A stretch of 64,000 nucleotides of DNA from Arsenophonus endosymbiont of Aphis craccivora (GCF_013460135.1 NZ_CP038155.1:1426001-1490000); one strand, 5' to 3'; positions 10,045 through 23,242 are shown, counted from the first letter of the stretch. The notes: a model not told the origin generated them from the sequence alone. Numbers and translations are program-made.

Positions 10045-12330
10045 ATGCTTAACCAAGAACTTGAACTTAGTCTTAATGTAGCTTTTGCCAAGGCAAGAGA
10101 TAGCAGGCATGAATTTATGACGGTTGAGCATCTATTGCTGTCGTTGCTCAGTAATACATCGGCCAGGGAAGCCTTAGAAGCTTGCAAAGTTGACCTTGTG
10201 GTATTGCGACAGGAATTGGAGCATTTTATTTCACAAACAACGCCATTATTGCCTGAGAATGATAGTCGGGATACTCAACCTACGTTAAGTTTTCAGCGAG
10301 TATTGCAGCGTGCAGTGTTTCATGTGCAGTCATCTGGGCGTAATGAAGTTACTGGTGCTAATGTGCTGGTTGCTATATTTAGCGAACAAGAGTCTCAGGC
10401 AGCCTATTTATTGCGTAAACACGATGTAAGTCGGCTTGATGTTGTTAATTTTATTTCTCATGGCATGGTCAAAGGTAGTGAGGCTGATAATAGCCATTCT
10501 GAGTCTATTAATGCCGCTTATCAGAATGAAGAAGCTATTGGCGTTGAAGAACGGATGGATAGCTTTACTACCAACCTTAACCAAGTATCAAAAGCCGGCA
10601 AAGTTGATCCTTTAATTGGGCGTCAGCTGGAACTGGAGAGAACGATCCAGGTTCTTTGTCGGCGGCGAAAGAATAATCCTCTATTAGTGGGTGAATCTGG
10701 GGTAGGTAAAACAGCGATTGCGGAAGGGCTAGCATGGCGTATCATACAAAATGATATCCCGGAAGTAATGAAAGATTGCACTATTTATGCCCTGGATATC
10801 GGTTCACTACTGGCGGGGACTAAGTATCGTGGTGATTTCGAAAAGCGCTTTAAAGCATTATTAAATGTGTTAGAAAAAGATGAAAAAAGTATTCTCTTTA
10901 TTGATGAAATCCATACGATTATTGGTGCTGGTGCGGCATCTGGCGGACAAGTTGATGCGGCTAATCTGATTAAGCCATTACTATCGAGTGGGCGGATCAG
11001 GGTGATGGGTTCAACTACCTACCAAGAATTTAGTCATATATTTGAGAAAGATCGTGCGCTGGCAAGACGATTCCAAAAAATTGATATCGTCGAACCTTCT
11101 GCTGACGAAACGGTACAGATTATTAATGGATTACGAGCTAAGTATGAAGCTCACCATAATGTTCGTTATAGTCCCAAAGCGATTAAAGCAGCGGTTGATT
11201 TATCAGTAAAATATATTACAGATCGCCATTTACCGGATAAAGCAATCGATGTTATTGATGAAGCGGGTGCAAGAACGCGTTTGATGCCACAAAACCGACG
11301 TAAAAAAACAATTGGGGTACAGGAGATAGAATCAGTTATTTCCCTCATTGCCCGGATTCCTGAAAAAACAGTTTCTTCTAGCGATAAAGAGCGATTGAAA
11401 CATTTAGATAATAGATTGAAATTGCTAGTATTTGGCCAAGAGCAAGCTATTCAAACCCTCAGCGAAGCGATTAAAATGAATCGAGCGGGGTTAGGTAGTA
11501 GCCACAGACCTATTGGTGCATTTTTATTTGCTGGGCCAACGGGTGTCGGTAAGACAGAAGTCACTGTGCAACTGGCAAAGGCATTAGATATTAAATTGTT
11601 GCGTTTTGACATGTCAGAATATATGGAACGTCATACAGTTAGTCGGCTACTTGGTGCCCCACCAGGATATGTAGGCTTTGATCAAGGTGGTTTATTGACA
11701 GATGCGGTTATAAAACATCCTTATTCGGTCGTTTTATTAGATGAAATAGAAAAGGCACATTCTGATGTATTCAATCTTTTATTACAAGTGATGGATAATG
11801 GTACTTTAACCGATAATAATGGCCGTAAGGCTGATTTTCGTAATGTTGTCTTGGTAATGACCACTAATGCGGGTGTGCAAGAAACACAACGTAAATCGAT
11901 TGGTTTTACTGAGCAGGATAATAGTACCGATGCATTATCAGAGATAAAACGAATTTTCGCGCCTGAGTTTCGTAATCGATTGGATGGCATAATTTGGTTT
12001 AATGGTTTAACACCAGAAGTTATTGCCCAAGTTGTTGATAAGTTTATTGTTGAGTTACAAGCGCAACTTGATGAAAAAGGTGTATCAATTGAAATCAGTA
12101 ATGCGGCACGTCAATGGCTTTGTGCTACAGGCTATGATAAGGCTATGGGAGCCAGGCCGATGGCAAGAGTGATCCAGGATAATCTAAAGAAACCTTTAGC
12201 TAATGAACTTTTATTTGGGCAGTTGAGTTACGGTGGTGCGGTTAAGATCGATCTGAATAAGAAGACGCAAAAATTAACTTATCATTTTGAAGGTATGCAT
12301 AAAACTAAACCAGAGAATGCAATAATTTAA
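10045..12330 (+). CDS. clpA: ClpA, AAA+ unfoldase of the ClpAP protease
   Basis: Hexameric ATPase that unfolds substrates and feeds them into ClpP. The 761-residue protein (758 in E. coli) has the N-domain ([18 protein letters not shown]), a first AAA+ module with Walker [10 protein letters not shown] near residue 215 and Walker [10 protein letters not shown], and a second module with Walker [10 protein letters not shown] near 497 and LLDEIEKAH. The ClpP-docking loop near 617 reads I-G-F, the tripeptide usual in ClpX, where E. coli ClpA has I-G-L. The start chosen is the ATG at 10045, preceded by GGGAGGT; the frame is open upstream from 9997 but overlaps clpS. The gene ends convergently with infA. 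The tRNA-Ser gene serW found between clpA and infA in E. coli is absent. Confidence 0.96.
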   Translation: MLNQELELSLNVAFAKARDSRHEFMTVEHLLLSLLSNTSAREALEACKVDLVVLRQELEHFISQTTPLLPENDSRDTQPTLSFQRVLQRAVFHVQSSGRNEVTGANVLVAIFSEQESQAAYLLRKHDVSRLDVVNFISHGMVKGSEADNSHSESINAAYQNEEAIGVEERMDSFTTNLNQVSKAGKVDPLIGRQLELERTIQVLCRRRKNNPLLVGESGVGKTAIAEGLAWRIIQNDIPEVMKDCTIYALDIGSLLAGTKYRGDFEKRFKALLNVLEKDEKSILFIDEIHTIIGAGAASGGQVDAANLIKPLLSSGRIRVMGSTTYQEFSHIFEKDRALARRFQKIDIVEPSADETVQIINGLRAKYEAHHNVRYSPKAIKAAVDLSVKYITDRHLPDKAIDVIDEAGARTRLMPQNRRKKTIGVQEIESVISLIARIPEKTVSSSDKERLKHLDNRLKLLVFGQEQAIQTLSEAIKMNRAGLGSSHRPIGAFLFAGPTGVGKTEVTVQLAKALDIKLLRFDMSEYMERHTVSRLLGAPPGYVGFDQGGLLTDAVIKHPYSVVLLDEIEKAHSDVFNLLLQVMDNGTLTDNNGRKADFRNVVLVMTTNAGVQETQRKSIGFTEQDNSTDALSEIKRIFAPEFRNRLDGIIWFNGLTPEVIAQVVDKFIVELQAQLDEKGVSIEISNAARQWLCATGYDKAMGARPMARVIQDNLKKPLANELLFGQLSYGGAVKIDLNKKTQKLTYHFEGMHKTKPENAII

Positions 12331-12350
12331 TTACAGATGGTTTATAACCA

Positions 12351-12372
12351 TAGACGATATTCCAATCGTCTA
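12351..12372. terminator. hairpin between convergent clpA and infA
   Basis: TAGACGAT (12351-12358) pairs perfectly with ATCGTCTA (12365-12372) around a 6-base loop, in the 68-base gap between two converging genes. No T tract follows on either strand, so it may be a weak bidirectional terminator or an RNA-stabilising end. Confidence 0.4.
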
Positions 12373-12398
12373 TTGCAAGAGCATGAGAGAAGAGGCGA

Positions 12399-12617
<219 letters not shown>

Positions 12618-12946
12618 CTAATCCTCTGAGTTAATCACCAAGTTTTTTACGGGCAAGATAATGCCGAAAAACCCTCCTTATGTAAAGGAGTGTCGAGTTT
12701 AAAGTCACTTTTTCTTTTTATCAAGATACGAAAATTACAGCATTAAAGCTTAATAGTACAAAAATATACAACAAGTATACGGTTTGAACAACGCGAACGA
12801 TAAAAAAATAAAATGTAATAATATCATAGCAAACCATCTAACTTAGTTTGCAATAGCATGAATGATTCTGTCACTTATATCTTCAAATTGATGCTAAATC
12901 AGCTATCTGTTGCCTTTGTTTAGGTAGAAAAATATTTTCCAGTTAA
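12618..12946 (-). promoter_or_regulatory. infA leader and promoter region
   Basis: These 329 bases separate aat from infA, both on the minus strand. A good sigma-70 match for infA lies at 12791-12763: TTGTTC (12791-12786), 17 bases, then TATATT (12768-12763). This leaves a leader of about 140 bases that contains a short hairpin, CTCCTT/AAGGAG at 12674-12690. No gene was found here, and the serW tRNA is not present. Confidence 0.5.
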
Positions 12947-13663
12947 TCATTCAAAATGATTAATTTCTTCTACACTGGGTAAACTTATGGTTTGCTTTAG
13001 CCAACATGCTTTATCGATAGGTTGATCGCGATATTGATAGAGATAATTTAAAAACTGTACTCGCGGGAGCTCTTTCACACCTAAAGAGGCGGTATATGCA
13101 TTAATTATTTGACAATCAAACAGTTTTCCACCGAAACGCAGGAAATGGTGATAAAAAGCAATAAGTGCATATTTAGAACCGTCACTAACACGGCTAAACA
13201 TCGATTCACCACAAAAAATTTTACCAACATTAACGCCATATAGTCCACCAACTAATTTTGTGTTGTACCAAACTTCAACGGAATGAGCAACGCCCAGTTG
13301 ATGCAAAGCAGTATAGGCTTCTATTATTGGGTGGGTGATCCAGGTTCCTTCTTGCCGTTGTGCGCAGGCGGCAATAACCTGTTCAAAGTCATGATTTAGC
13401 GTAATGGCATAAGCGGTTTTTCTCATTCTTTTTTTAGTTGTTCGGCTAATGTTTATTTCTGCTGGCAAGAGAACTGCACGTGGATCTGGCGACCACCATA
13501 ATGGAATTTCCGTTGGATTAAACCAAGGGAAAATCCCTTCATAATAGGCAGATTGTAATCTACCAACAGCCAGATCACCGCCGATAGCTAGTAAACCATT
13601 GGGTTCATGTAGAGCATATTCGGGCGCTGGAAAGATATAAGATCCATCATCAAGCTGAAACAT
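12947..13663 (-). CDS. aat: leucyl/phenylalanyl-tRNA--protein transferase
   Basis: Aat transfers Leu or Phe from charged tRNA to N-terminal Arg or Lys of proteins, making them N-end-rule substrates for ClpS-ClpAP. The 238-residue protein (234 in E. coli) shows the family signature: [20 protein letters not shown] near the N-terminus, [20 protein letters not shown], a [21 protein letters not shown] stretch split over the core, and [20 protein letters not shown]. It lies 28 bases downstream of cydC on the minus strand, the standard cydDC-aat arrangement. No lesion is seen. Confidence 0.95.
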   Translation of the reverse strand: MFQLDDGSYIFPAPEYALHEPNGLLAIGGDLAVGRLQSAYYEGIFPWFNPTEIPLWWSPDPRAVLLPAEINISRTTKKRMRKTAYAITLNHDFEQVIAACAQRQEGTWITHPIIEAYTALHQLGVAHSVEVWYNTKLVGGLYGVNVGKIFCGESMFSRVSDGSKYALIAFYHHFLRFGGKLFDCQIINAYTASLGVKELPRVQFLNYLYQYRDQPIDKACWLKQTISLPSVEEINHFE

Positions 13664-13691
13664 ATAACCGTCCTATTAACTAATTTTGTAA

Positions 13692-15425
13692 TTATGCTAG
13701 TACTATTTGAGCTTGATAATATTGAAAATAGCGCCCTTTCAATTGTAATAATTCTGCATGGGTCGCTTGCTCAATAATTTTTCCATCATCCATCACATAT
13801 ATTTGATCCATTTTTTCCAGACCCTGTAAGCGATGGGTAATAACTAACAAGGTTTTGTCCTGGCAGTGCTGTTGCAACTGAATTAGTATCTGTTTTTCAG
13901 TTTTTACATCTAATCCTTCAGTCGGCTCATCTAATAAAATTATTGGCGCATCATAAAGTAGGGCTCTTGCGATACCTAATCGCCGTTGTTCGCCACCTGA
14001 AAGTTGTCGGCCACCTTCACCGATCCAACTATCGAGCCCTTGATTTTTAATCAGGCTGTCTAAACCGACTTGTTTTATTACTTTTGTCAGTAAGGTATCA
14101 CTTGCATCATCTTTCGCTATTAGCAGATTATTACGTAAAGTATCACTAAAAATATGTGTTCGCTGTGGAACTACCGCCATTAATTTACGTAATGTTTTCT
14201 CATTATAGTGATTAATTGGGTGGCCATTTATCAAGATCTGGCCTGAGCTGACATCCCATGCACGGGTTAATAATTGTAACAGCGTAGATTTACCACAACC
14301 TGTCTTACCTAGTAGCGCAACATGTTCACCGGCATTGAGTGTTAAAGAGATATTTTTTAATGTCGGTTGCGGTTGTTGGGGATAACTGAAGTGCACTTTT
14401 TGCAATTTGATGTCAACCTGATTATTCGTTGTTATATCTGAAGCGGGAAATGTCACGGCGGGCTTCTGATTAATTAACTCCATTAAGCGATTTGCTGAAG
14501 TAACCACTTGCCCTAAATATTGAAATGCAACCGCCACCGGCCCAAGAACTTCAAACGCAGCTAAGGTACAAAAGACGAACAGAGCAATAAGCGCACCGGG
14601 TTTATGCTGTTCACCAACACCAGTTGCTGCCATCCACATTAATAGGGTTGCGGTAAGGCCGGAGATAAAAATCATAATAGATTGTGATATCGCGGTTAAG
14701 TTAGATTGCTGTTGTTGGCGTTTTAGCCAGTTGGTTTCTAGATCGGTCAATACTTGCCGAAAACGAGGTAATGCCCCAAAAACAGTTAGTTCCGCTTGTG
14801 CCTGAATAATATTGATTAAACAAGCACGATATTGGCTGCGAAATATAGTGAGATCGTGTCCAATAGATTTTCCCGCCTGATAAAAAAACCAGGGTAAGGT
14901 AATCAGCAAACACAGCATAATTGTGCCCAGAGTAAGGGCAAGAAATGAGTCTAATGTGCTTAATGCCAAAGTGAGTAAAATAGTAATAACCAAAGCAGCA
15001 AAAATGGGAGAAAGCACCCGTAGATACAAATGATCAAAGCTTTCGACATCAGCTACCAGACGATTAAGAATATCTCCTTGGCGATAGTGTGCGATACCGC
15101 CAGGTGAAAGCGGGAATAGTTTTTGAAATATAAATATCCTTAAATGTGCTAAGACACGAAAAGTTGCATCATGGTTAACCAACCGTTCGGCGTAACGGCT
15201 GGCAGTTCGGATAATTGCTGAGCCACGAAAGCCTGCTGCGGGTAGCATATAATTAAAGGTATACAGTCCGGCAGCGCCTGCAAGTGTCGTTCCGGCTAAA
15301 AACCACCCTGATAAAGTTAGTAGACTAATACTCGCCAGTACCGCAATAATGGTTAATATAATGTCAAGATTAAGTAGTAACCAATGACGACGATATAGCG
15401 CAAGAAAAGGGAGTAGTACACGCAT
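13692..15425 (-). CDS. cydC: CydC, ABC exporter subunit for cytochrome bd assembly
   Basis: CydC pairs with CydD to form a heterodimeric inner-membrane ABC transporter that exports cysteine/glutathione and is needed to assemble cytochrome bd oxidase. The 577-residue protein (573 in E. coli) has six membrane helices in its N-terminal half, then an ATPase domain: Walker A LLGKTGCGKST near residue 367, signature LSGGEQRRLGIARAL, Walker B IILLDEPTEGLD and the H-loop VITHR. The N-terminal family segment SGWFLAGTTLAGAAG is intact. Its start is one base after the cydD stop, so the two are translationally coupled. Retention implies that the bd oxidase is still used. Confidence 0.95.
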   Translation of the reverse strand: MRVLLPFLALYRRHWLLLNLDIILTIIAVLASISLLTLSGWFLAGTTLAGAAGLYTFNYMLPAAGFRGSAIIRTASRYAERLVNHDATFRVLAHLRIFIFQKLFPLSPGGIAHYRQGDILNRLVADVESFDHLYLRVLSPIFAALVITILLTLALSTLDSFLALTLGTIMLCLLITLPWFFYQAGKSIGHDLTIFRSQYRACLINIIQAQAELTVFGALPRFRQVLTDLETNWLKRQQQQSNLTAISQSIMIFISGLTATLLMWMAATGVGEQHKPGALIALFVFCTLAAFEVLGPVAVAFQYLGQVVTSANRLMELINQKPAVTFPASDITTNNQVDIKLQKVHFSYPQQPQPTLKNISLTLNAGEHVALLGKTGCGKSTLLQLLTRAWDVSSGQILINGHPINHYNEKTLRKLMAVVPQRTHIFSDTLRNNLLIAKDDASDTLLTKVIKQVGLDSLIKNQGLDSWIGEGGRQLSGGEQRRLGIARALLYDAPIILLDEPTEGLDVKTEKQILIQLQQHCQDKTLLVITHRLQGLEKMDQIYVMDDGKIIEQATHAELLQLKGRYFQYYQAQIVLA

Positions 15426-15426
15426 A

Positions 15427-17199
15427 TTATATCTCCTCTGCGTGATAAGTTAGCAGGCGGCTAAAAGCTCCTTTAGTCTGGCTTAGCTTGCTATATGTGC
15501 CTTGTTCAATAATTAAACCATTTTCCATCACCCATATTTGATCATATGCGGCAGCTTCTGCTAATAAATGTGTAACCAGCAAGGTTGTTTGTTTAGTCGA
15601 GGCCGCATTAAGTGCTGTCATCACCCGTTGCTCACTTTGCATATCAAGACTTGCTGCAGGCTCATCCAATAAAAGCAAAAGACAGGGATTTAATAACGCG
15701 CGGGCGACAGCAATTCGTTGTGCTTGTCCAACGGATAAGCGAGCGCCATTTTCGCCAATTTGGGTATCAACCCCCGTGGGTAGATGCTTAATAAACTCGG
15801 TTACATAAGCATTTTCCATTGCAATATTGACTGCGGCTGCAGCAGCTTCGGCTGAATAGAGACGTATATTGTCAATGATGGTTTGTGCCGGTAAATGGGG
15901 ATTTTGGCCAACCCAGCTAAGTTGTTTGCGCCAATCAGCCATATCAAGATCTCTAAGTTCGATTCCATTAACCGTTAGCGATCCACGATAGGGTAGAAAA
16001 CCCAGTAATGCATTTAATAGTGAACTTTTGCCAGCTCCGCTTTGGCCGACTAACGCGATGCGTTGGTTTGGCAATAGGGTGAAATTTAACGGGCCAGCCA
16101 GGCGTACATTGTCATGAGAAAAAATTTCTAGTTGCTGTGCTGTAATAGTTAATGGTTGAGCCGGCGTCATTAGCTGATTGTTTTGCGATAGTGGCGATGG
16201 TTGTTCTATGCTGGCTAATAATGTAAATAGAGATTCTGCTGCGCCTACTGCTTGTGCTTTAGCATGGTAATAAGTGCCTAAATCACGTAGTGGCTGAAAA
16301 AATTCCGGGGCGAGTATCAAAGCTAAAAAACCAGCAAAAAGGGTAACCGGTATGCCATAAGTACCAAAATGCAATTCGCCTAAATAAGAGAAACCAAAAT
16401 AAACCGCGACAATGGCGATGGAGATTGACGTGAAGAATTCTAACACTGCCGAAGAGAGAAATGCCATCCGTAAGACTTCCATGGTTCTTTTACGAAACTC
16501 TTCGGTTGCTTGTTCAATATCTTTTATTTCTTTGTTGGCACGGAAAAAAAGTCGTAAGGTATCCAGTCCACGTAAACGATCGAGAAATCTGCCGCTTAAT
16601 CGGGCTAAAGCAACAAAATTTCGTCGATTAACATCAGCGGCGCCCATCCCAACTAATATCATAAATAAGGGGATTAAAGGTGCGGTGATAAATAAAATTA
16701 AGCCAGCGGCCCAGTTAAGCGGGAAAATTGCAATCAGAATGATAATCGGGATCATAGCGGCTAAATACATTTGAGGTAAATAGCGAGCGTAATAATCCTG
16801 TATGTCCTCAATTTGTTCTAAGATGATAGTAGCCCAACTACCAGCGGGTTTATTTTTAACCCAAATAGGTCCTAATTGGTTAAGTTTATTTAGTACCATG
16901 CTACGGATCTGCTGGCGAACAATTTTGCCACAAATAAATCCAACACTTTCTCGTATAAAATTAATTATTGCTCTTACAATAAATACACAAATGAGTAATG
17001 AAAATTGAACAAGTAGTTGTTTTCTCGGTACATTGTCTATAATTAATGCTTGTAAAATGGTGGCTAAAAGCCAGGCTTGGGTAACGATAAGTAGGCCACT
17101 AATAATTCCCAATAACATGGATAAGCGTAGCCAGTGTTTTGCTGGTGCAGATTGTTGTTTCAACCATTTGACCAGTTCAGTTTGTTTTTGTTTATCCAT
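15427..17199 (-). CDS. cydD: CydD, ABC exporter subunit for cytochrome bd assembly
   Basis: Partner of CydC. The 590-residue product (588 in E. coli) has the N-terminal membrane domain (LRLSMLLGIISGLLIVTQAW, then PLIPLFMILVGMGAADVNRRN) and a C-terminal ATPase with Walker A LVGQSGAGKSS near residue 384, a signature of the form RLSVGQAQRIAVARAL, Walker B LLLLDEPAASLD and VTHLL. The ATG at 17199 begins M-D-K-Q-K-Q. It lies downstream of trxB on the same strand, with a 156-base gap that probably carries its own promoter, as in E. coli. Reading frame and motifs are intact. Confidence 0.95.
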   Translation of the reverse strand: MDKQKQTELVKWLKQQSAPAKHWLRLSMLLGIISGLLIVTQAWLLATILQALIIDNVPRKQLLVQFSLLICVFIVRAIINFIRESVGFICGKIVRQQIRSMVLNKLNQLGPIWVKNKPAGSWATIILEQIEDIQDYYARYLPQMYLAAMIPIIILIAIFPLNWAAGLILFITAPLIPLFMILVGMGAADVNRRNFVALARLSGRFLDRLRGLDTLRLFFRANKEIKDIEQATEEFRKRTMEVLRMAFLSSAVLEFFTSISIAIVAVYFGFSYLGELHFGTYGIPVTLFAGFLALILAPEFFQPLRDLGTYYHAKAQAVGAAESLFTLLASIEQPSPLSQNNQLMTPAQPLTITAQQLEIFSHDNVRLAGPLNFTLLPNQRIALVGQSGAGKSSLLNALLGFLPYRGSLTVNGIELRDLDMADWRKQLSWVGQNPHLPAQTIIDNIRLYSAEAAAAAVNIAMENAYVTEFIKHLPTGVDTQIGENGARLSVGQAQRIAVARALLNPCLLLLLDEPAASLDMQSEQRVMTALNAASTKQTTLLVTHLLAEAAAYDQIWVMENGLIIEQGTYSKLSQTKGAFSRLLTYHAEEI

Positions 17200-17355
17200 A
17201 GTGATGATTTTATATACCGGCGTTAAGTTAATTATTACAACGGGTTGATGTTAATTTTATCTAATATCAACTTTAGAGGTATGTTACAGCTAAAAAGGCG
17301 CTATTTCGACAGCACCTGCTAAAGAACTTTATTAAATTATTATAATTTGTAACAT

Positions 17356-18867
<1,512 letters not shown>

Positions 18868-19362
18868 ATGATTGATAACAAAAAGCGTCCAGGAAAAGAT
18901 CTTGATCGTATAGATAGGAACATACTGAATGAATTACAAAAGGATGGTCGTATTTCTAATGTAGAGCTTTCTAAGAGAGTAGGGTTATCACCAACACCTT
19001 GTTTGGAACGCGTGCGCCGGTTGGAACGTCAAGGTTTTATTTCAGGTTATACTGCTTTATTAAATCCACACTATCTCGATGCATCTTTGTTGGTTTTTGT
19101 TGAGATTACCTTGAACCGTGGTGCTGCGGATGTTTTTGAACAGTTTAATGCCGTTGTGCAAAAACTGGAGGGAATTCAGGAATGTCATTTAGTCTCTGGG
19201 GATTTTGATTATTTACTTAAAACACGTGTTCCTGATATGTCTGCTTATCGTAAATTGTTAGGAGAGACTTTACTTCGTCTTCCAGGTGTCAATGACACTC
19301 GTACTTATGTAGTAATGGAAGAGGTAAAACAGAGTAATCGTTTGGTCATTAAGACACGCTAA
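18868..19362 (+). CDS. lrp: Lrp, leucine-responsive global regulator
   Basis: DNA-binding protein that controls amino-acid metabolism, transport and fimbriae in response to leucine. The 164-residue product equals E. coli Lrp in length. It has an N-terminal winged helix-turn-helix (LQKDGRISNVELSKRVGLSP then TPCLERVRRLERQGFI, residues 20-60) and the C-terminal RAM/AsnC effector domain (ECHLVSGDFDYLLKTRVPDM then YRKLLGETLLRLPGVNDTRT). GAGAGATAACG precedes the ATG. A hairpin follows the stop. It is kept although RpoS is lost, so global regulation is reduced selectively. Confidence 0.97.
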   Translation: MIDNKKRPGKDLDRIDRNILNELQKDGRISNVELSKRVGLSPTPCLERVRRLERQGFISGYTALLNPHYLDASLLVFVEITLNRGAADVFEQFNAVVQKLEGIQECHLVSGDFDYLLKTRVPDMSAYRKLLGETLLRLPGVNDTRTYVVMEEVKQSNRLVIKTR

Positions 19363-19420
19363 TCAAATAGATGCAAAACTGGAAAAAGTTAGGTACACTC
19401 CTGTTTATGCATACAGTTTC

Positions 19421-19443
19421 AACGCTGAGCATTACTCAGCGTT
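19421..19443 (+). terminator. hairpin downstream of lrp
   Basis: AACGCTGAG (19421-19429) pairs perfectly with CTCAGCGTT (19435-19443) around CATTA. The following GTTCCTTTC is pyrimidine-rich but not a pure T tract. It sits between lrp and ftsK. Confidence 0.6.
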
Positions 19444-19482
19444 GTTCCTTTCAATCAACAGGAAAAACCTGGAGTGTTAGTT

Positions 19483-22400
19483 TTGGGCCAGGAATATACA
19501 GAAGACAAAAATATTAAGTTAAAAAAGAGCAATAATGGCAAGATACTGACAGAGATTATTTTACTTATAATTACTATCTGGGCGATTTTTTTAGTGGTGG
19601 CCCTGATAAGTTTTCATCCTTCCGATCCTAGCTGGTCGCAGACCACCTGGAATGAACCGATTAAAAATTTTGCTGGTGGTATTGGTGCTTCGTCAGCGGA
19701 TATTCTTTTCTCTGTTTTTGGCATTTTAGCCTATGCTATACCATTAGTTATGTTGTTAGGATGTTGGAATGTATTTAAAGATATTGATAACCAGAATTGT
19801 CTGAATTTTTTTGTCCTTTCCTTACGTCTGATCGGTGGGTTGGCGCTAATCATTACATCGTGTGCTCTTGCATCACTTAATATTGATGATTTACCTAATT
19901 TTTCCTCTGGCGGAATTATTGGTAGTGTTTTTAGTAATGCCATCTTGCCTTGGTTTAATATTTTAGGAACAACCTTAGCGTTACTTTGTATATGGGCAGT
20001 TAGTTTCACCTTATTTACCGGTTGGTCATGGTTGATGATTGCGGAAAAGATTGGCGCACTAGTTTTAGCAACCATATCACTAATCACTAATCGTACTCGT
20101 AGAAATAACAAGCGTCAGACAACAGAAGCTTATGTTTCACCTCATCCGGCTAAATTGTACGATGGCACCAATGTAGATTATATCGATCCCGATGATGTAC
20201 TTTTTTCAGCTTCGCCAATTAGTCAGCTAGCGAAAGAGGAATTGAGCAATAATAAAAACCATGAATTGCATGGTGAAAAGGCATCCACTCTGATGCCTGA
20301 TGAAACTGAAGTTGGTTTTGATATTAAATCAGCAACGCTGGACAAATATGATGAAGATATCTTTAGCAAACCTTCAGATATACCTGTTCCAATGGATGAT
20401 GATGTTAATCTAAATAAATCGATAGATGCTAATACCGTTACTCAAGTTAGCGAGCAAGATAAAACCGCAAATTTAAGTGAAACATTAATATCATCGGTAA
20501 CAAAAATAGATGCCGAGGTTGACCCTAGTACTGCTTTCACTCCAGTAAAATCGCAAATTAAAAAGGGAATTGGCCCAGAATTTCCACGTCCTAATCCTGT
20601 TCGTTTACCAACGCGACGTGAACTTTACGGCAATCGTTTAACGACACAAAAAGAGCAGGAATTGGCTGCTGAACAAAACGCTTATCAAAATTCAGTAACG
20701 CAACCGTATGGTGCTGAGTTTAGTATTGATGATTGGAATGAAGATAAATTACGTGAACAGTTTTTGCAGCAGCAGAATAAACGTTATGACACTGATATAA
20801 CTAACAATCTTAATCAGCCAACAGATAGAATCGATGACAAAGACAAACCGATTACATCAGATGAGGCAGAATTAAATACATCAGTTGCAAGCCAGCCGCA
20901 TATAGAGCATAAATGGCCATTGGCAGAAGATAGAGAGGTATCGCAGGAGCAACTAGCAAAAGAGGTCAGCGAAATACCGCTATCTACTAAGGATAAAAAG
21001 CAAAACGTCGAACAAACATTACCCGAGCAGGGAAGTCTTTTTCATCCTTTTCTGGTACTTAGTAATCAACCATTACCAAAACCCACGACACCGATGCCAT
21101 CATTAGATCTACTTGCCAGTCCACCCGCCCAAAATGAGCCTGTTGATATGTTTGCACTGGAGCAAACATCCCGTTTAATTGAAGCGCGTTTAAGCGATTA
21201 TAGGGTAAAAGCGGAAGTCGTTGGTTTTTCTCCAGGGCCGGTTATTACCCGCTTTGAATTGGAGTTAGCTCCTGGCGTGAAGGCGGCACGTATTTCTAAT
21301 TTATCAAGGGACTTAGCCCGTTCCTTATCAGCAACTGCCGTACGTATTGTTGAGGTGATACCGGGTAAACCTTATGTAGGATTAGAATTGCCCAATAGAA
21401 AGCGTCAGACGGTTTATCTACGCGAAGTGCTTGATTTTGATAAATTTCGGCGCAACCCCTCACCATTAACCATTGTATTAGGTAAAGATATTGAAGGTGA
21501 ACCGGTTATCGCCGATTTAGAAAAAATGCCCCATTTGTTGGTTGCCGGTACCACTGGTTCGGGTAAATCGGTTGGGGTTAACGCCATGATCCTCAGTATT
21601 TTGTATAAAGCAAAGCCTGAGGATGTTCGTTTTATCATGATCGATCCTAAGATGTTGGAACTCTCCATTTATGAGGGCATTCCTCATTTGCTGACCGAGG
21701 TTGTCACCGACATGAAAGATGCAGCTAATGCACTGCGTTGGTGTGTTAATGAAATGGAACGTCGCTATAAGCTAATGTCTGCTTTAGGGGTAAGAAATTT
21801 AGTGGGCTATAAAGATAAAATTAATGCGGCTGAACGTATGGGGCGCCCGATACCTGATCCATTTTGGAAGCCAGGTGATAGCATGGATAGTAGTCACCCG
21901 GTACTAAAAAAAGAGCCTTATATTGTTGTTATGGTTGATGAATTTGCCGATCTCATGATGACCGCTGGCAAGAAAGTTGAAGAGCTAATTGCGCGTTTGG
22001 CACAAAAAGCGCGGGCAGCCGGTATTCACCTTGTTTTGGCGACGCAAAGGCCATCGGTTGATATTATTACCGGTTTAATTAAGGCGAATATACCGACTCG
22101 GATTGCGTTTACTGTCTCAAGCAAGATAGATTCTCGCACCATCCTTGATCAAGGTGGCGCTGAATCTTTATTAGGCATGGGCGATATGCTTTACTTACCG
22201 CCTAACTCCTCTATTCCAATTCGTGTCCATGGCGCGTTTGTTCGCGATCAGGAAGTGCATGATGTGGTTAAAGATTGGAAAGCTAGAGGTAAGCCCGAGT
22301 ATATTGATAACATTACTAAGGCTAGCGATGAGGGTGATAATGGTAATGGTTATGATGGTGATGAAGAGCTTGATCCACTATTTGATCAAGCGGTTGAATT

Positions 22401-22608
22401 TGTGACGGAAAAGCAACGCGTCTCAATATCTGGCGTTCAACGACAATTCCGCATTGGTTATAATCGTGCTGCGAGGATTGTTGAACTGATGGAAGCGCAA
22501 GGGATCGTTAGTGAACCAGGCCACAATGGTAATCGCGAAGTCTTAACACCACCACCGACGGACATTGATTTAACATATTATCTTAAAACCAATAAATATG
22601 ATGGATAA
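19483..22608 (+). CDS. ftsK: FtsK, septal DNA translocase
   Basis: FtsK anchors at the division septum and pumps DNA to clear and resolve chromosome dimers with XerCD. The N-terminus has four hydrophobic helices ([19 protein letters not shown] first) and [13 protein letters not shown] hydrophilic linker of roughly 350 residues follows, then the motor (Walker [17 protein letters not shown] near residue 690, [20 protein letters not shown]) and the gamma winged helix that reads KOPS ([20 protein letters not shown]). With 1041 residues it is much shorter than E. coli FtsK (1329), all in the linker. I choose TTG at 19483 (M-G-Q-E-Y-T-E-D-K, matching MSQEYIEDK) with GGAG eight bases upstream. A GTG at 19474 overlaps that site. 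Confidence 0.93.
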   Translation: MGQEYTEDKNIKLKKSNNGKILTEIILLIITIWAIFLVVALISFHPSDPSWSQTTWNEPIKNFAGGIGASSADILFSVFGILAYAIPLVMLLGCWNVFKDIDNQNCLNFFVLSLRLIGGLALIITSCALASLNIDDLPNFSSGGIIGSVFSNAILPWFNILGTTLALLCIWAVSFTLFTGWSWLMIAEKIGALVLATISLITNRTRRNNKRQTTEAYVSPHPAKLYDGTNVDYIDPDDVLFSASPISQLAKEELSNNKNHELHGEKASTLMPDETEVGFDIKSATLDKYDEDIFSKPSDIPVPMDDDVNLNKSIDANTVTQVSEQDKTANLSETLISSVTKIDAEVDPSTAFTPVKSQIKKGIGPEFPRPNPVRLPTRRELYGNRLTTQKEQELAAEQNAYQNSVTQPYGAEFSIDDWNEDKLREQFLQQQNKRYDTDITNNLNQPTDRIDDKDKPITSDEAELNTSVASQPHIEHKWPLAEDREVSQEQLAKEVSEIPLSTKDKKQNVEQTLPEQGSLFHPFLVLSNQPLPKPTTPMPSLDLLASPPAQNEPVDMFALEQTSRLIEARLSDYRVKAEVVGFSPGPVITRFELELAPGVKAARISNLSRDLARSLSATAVRIVEVIPGKPYVGLELPNRKRQTVYLREVLDFDKFRRNPSPLTIVLGKDIEGEPVIADLEKMPHLLVAGTTGSGKSVGVNAMILSILYKAKPEDVRFIMIDPKMLELSIYEGIPHLLTEVVTDMKDAANALRWCVNEMERRYKLMSALGVRNLVGYKDKINAAERMGRPIPDPFWKPGDSMDSSHPVLKKEPYIVVMVDEFADLMMTAGKKVEELIARLAQKARAAGIHLVLATQRPSVDIITGLIKANIPTRIAFTVSSKIDSRTILDQGGAESLLGMGDMLYLPPNSSIPIRVHGAFVRDQEVHDVVKDWKARGKPEYIDNITKASDEGDNGNGYDGDEELDPLFDQAVEFVTEKQRVSISGVQRQFRIGYNRAARIVELMEAQGIVSEPGHNGNREVLTPPPTDIDLTYYLKTNKYDG

Positions 22609-22623
22609 AAAGGTCATTACTTA

Positions 22624-23241
22624 ATGAAAAAATTGATAATGCTAGGCTTGTTAGCGATAACTTTTCATATTAGCCAGGTATGGGCAGATGCCGCTTCTGA
22701 ACTGCAAATGCGCCTAAATAAAATAAATAGTTTTCATGCCAATTTTACACAAAAGGTGACCAGTGCTGATGGTTATTTAATTCAGCAAGGTGAAGGCCAG
22801 CTATGGATCAAACGGCCAAATTTATTTAACTGGCATATGTTAGCACCAGATGAAAGTTGGTTAGTTTCTGATGGTACTAATCTTTGGTTTTATAATCCTT
22901 TTGTTGAGCAAGTTACGGTAACTTTATTGAGTCAGGCAACGACGGATACACCGTTTATGTTGATAACCCGTAATGATCCGCAGGATTGGAAACGTTATCA
23001 GATTAGTCAAAATGATAATGATTTTCTGCTAACAGCTACCCAAAATAAGGGACATTTGAAACATTTTTCCATTACTGTTCAGCCTGATGGCACTATTCAA
23101 CAATTTACGGCGGTAGAGCAAGATGGCCAAATGAGTTCATATCAGCTCAAAGGCCAGCAAAATAGCCATGTTGATGACAACAAATTTAAATTTGATCCAC
23201 CACAAGGTGTAACTGTTGATGATCAAAGGTCAAGGAGGTGA
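22624..23241 (+). CDS. lolA: LolA, periplasmic lipoprotein carrier
   Basis: LolA takes outer-membrane lipoproteins released by LolCDE and carries them through the periplasm to LolB. The 205-residue protein (203 in E. coli) has a signal peptide ([21 protein letters not shown]) and the family core: [48 protein letters not shown] and the C-terminal [15 protein letters not shown]. It follows ftsK by 15 bases and its stop is 1 base before the rarA GTG, so ftsK-lolA-rarA are probably co-transcribed. Essential in E. coli; intact here. Confidence 0.95.
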   Translation: MKKLIMLGLLAITFHISQVWADAASELQMRLNKINSFHANFTQKVTSADGYLIQQGEGQLWIKRPNLFNWHMLAPDESWLVSDGTNLWFYNPFVEQVTVTLLSQATTDTPFMLITRNDPQDWKRYQISQNDNDFLLTATQNKGHLKHFSITVQPDGTIQQFTAVEQDGQMSSYQLKGQQNSHVDDNKFKFDPPQGVTVDDQRSRR

Positions 23242-23242
23242 G

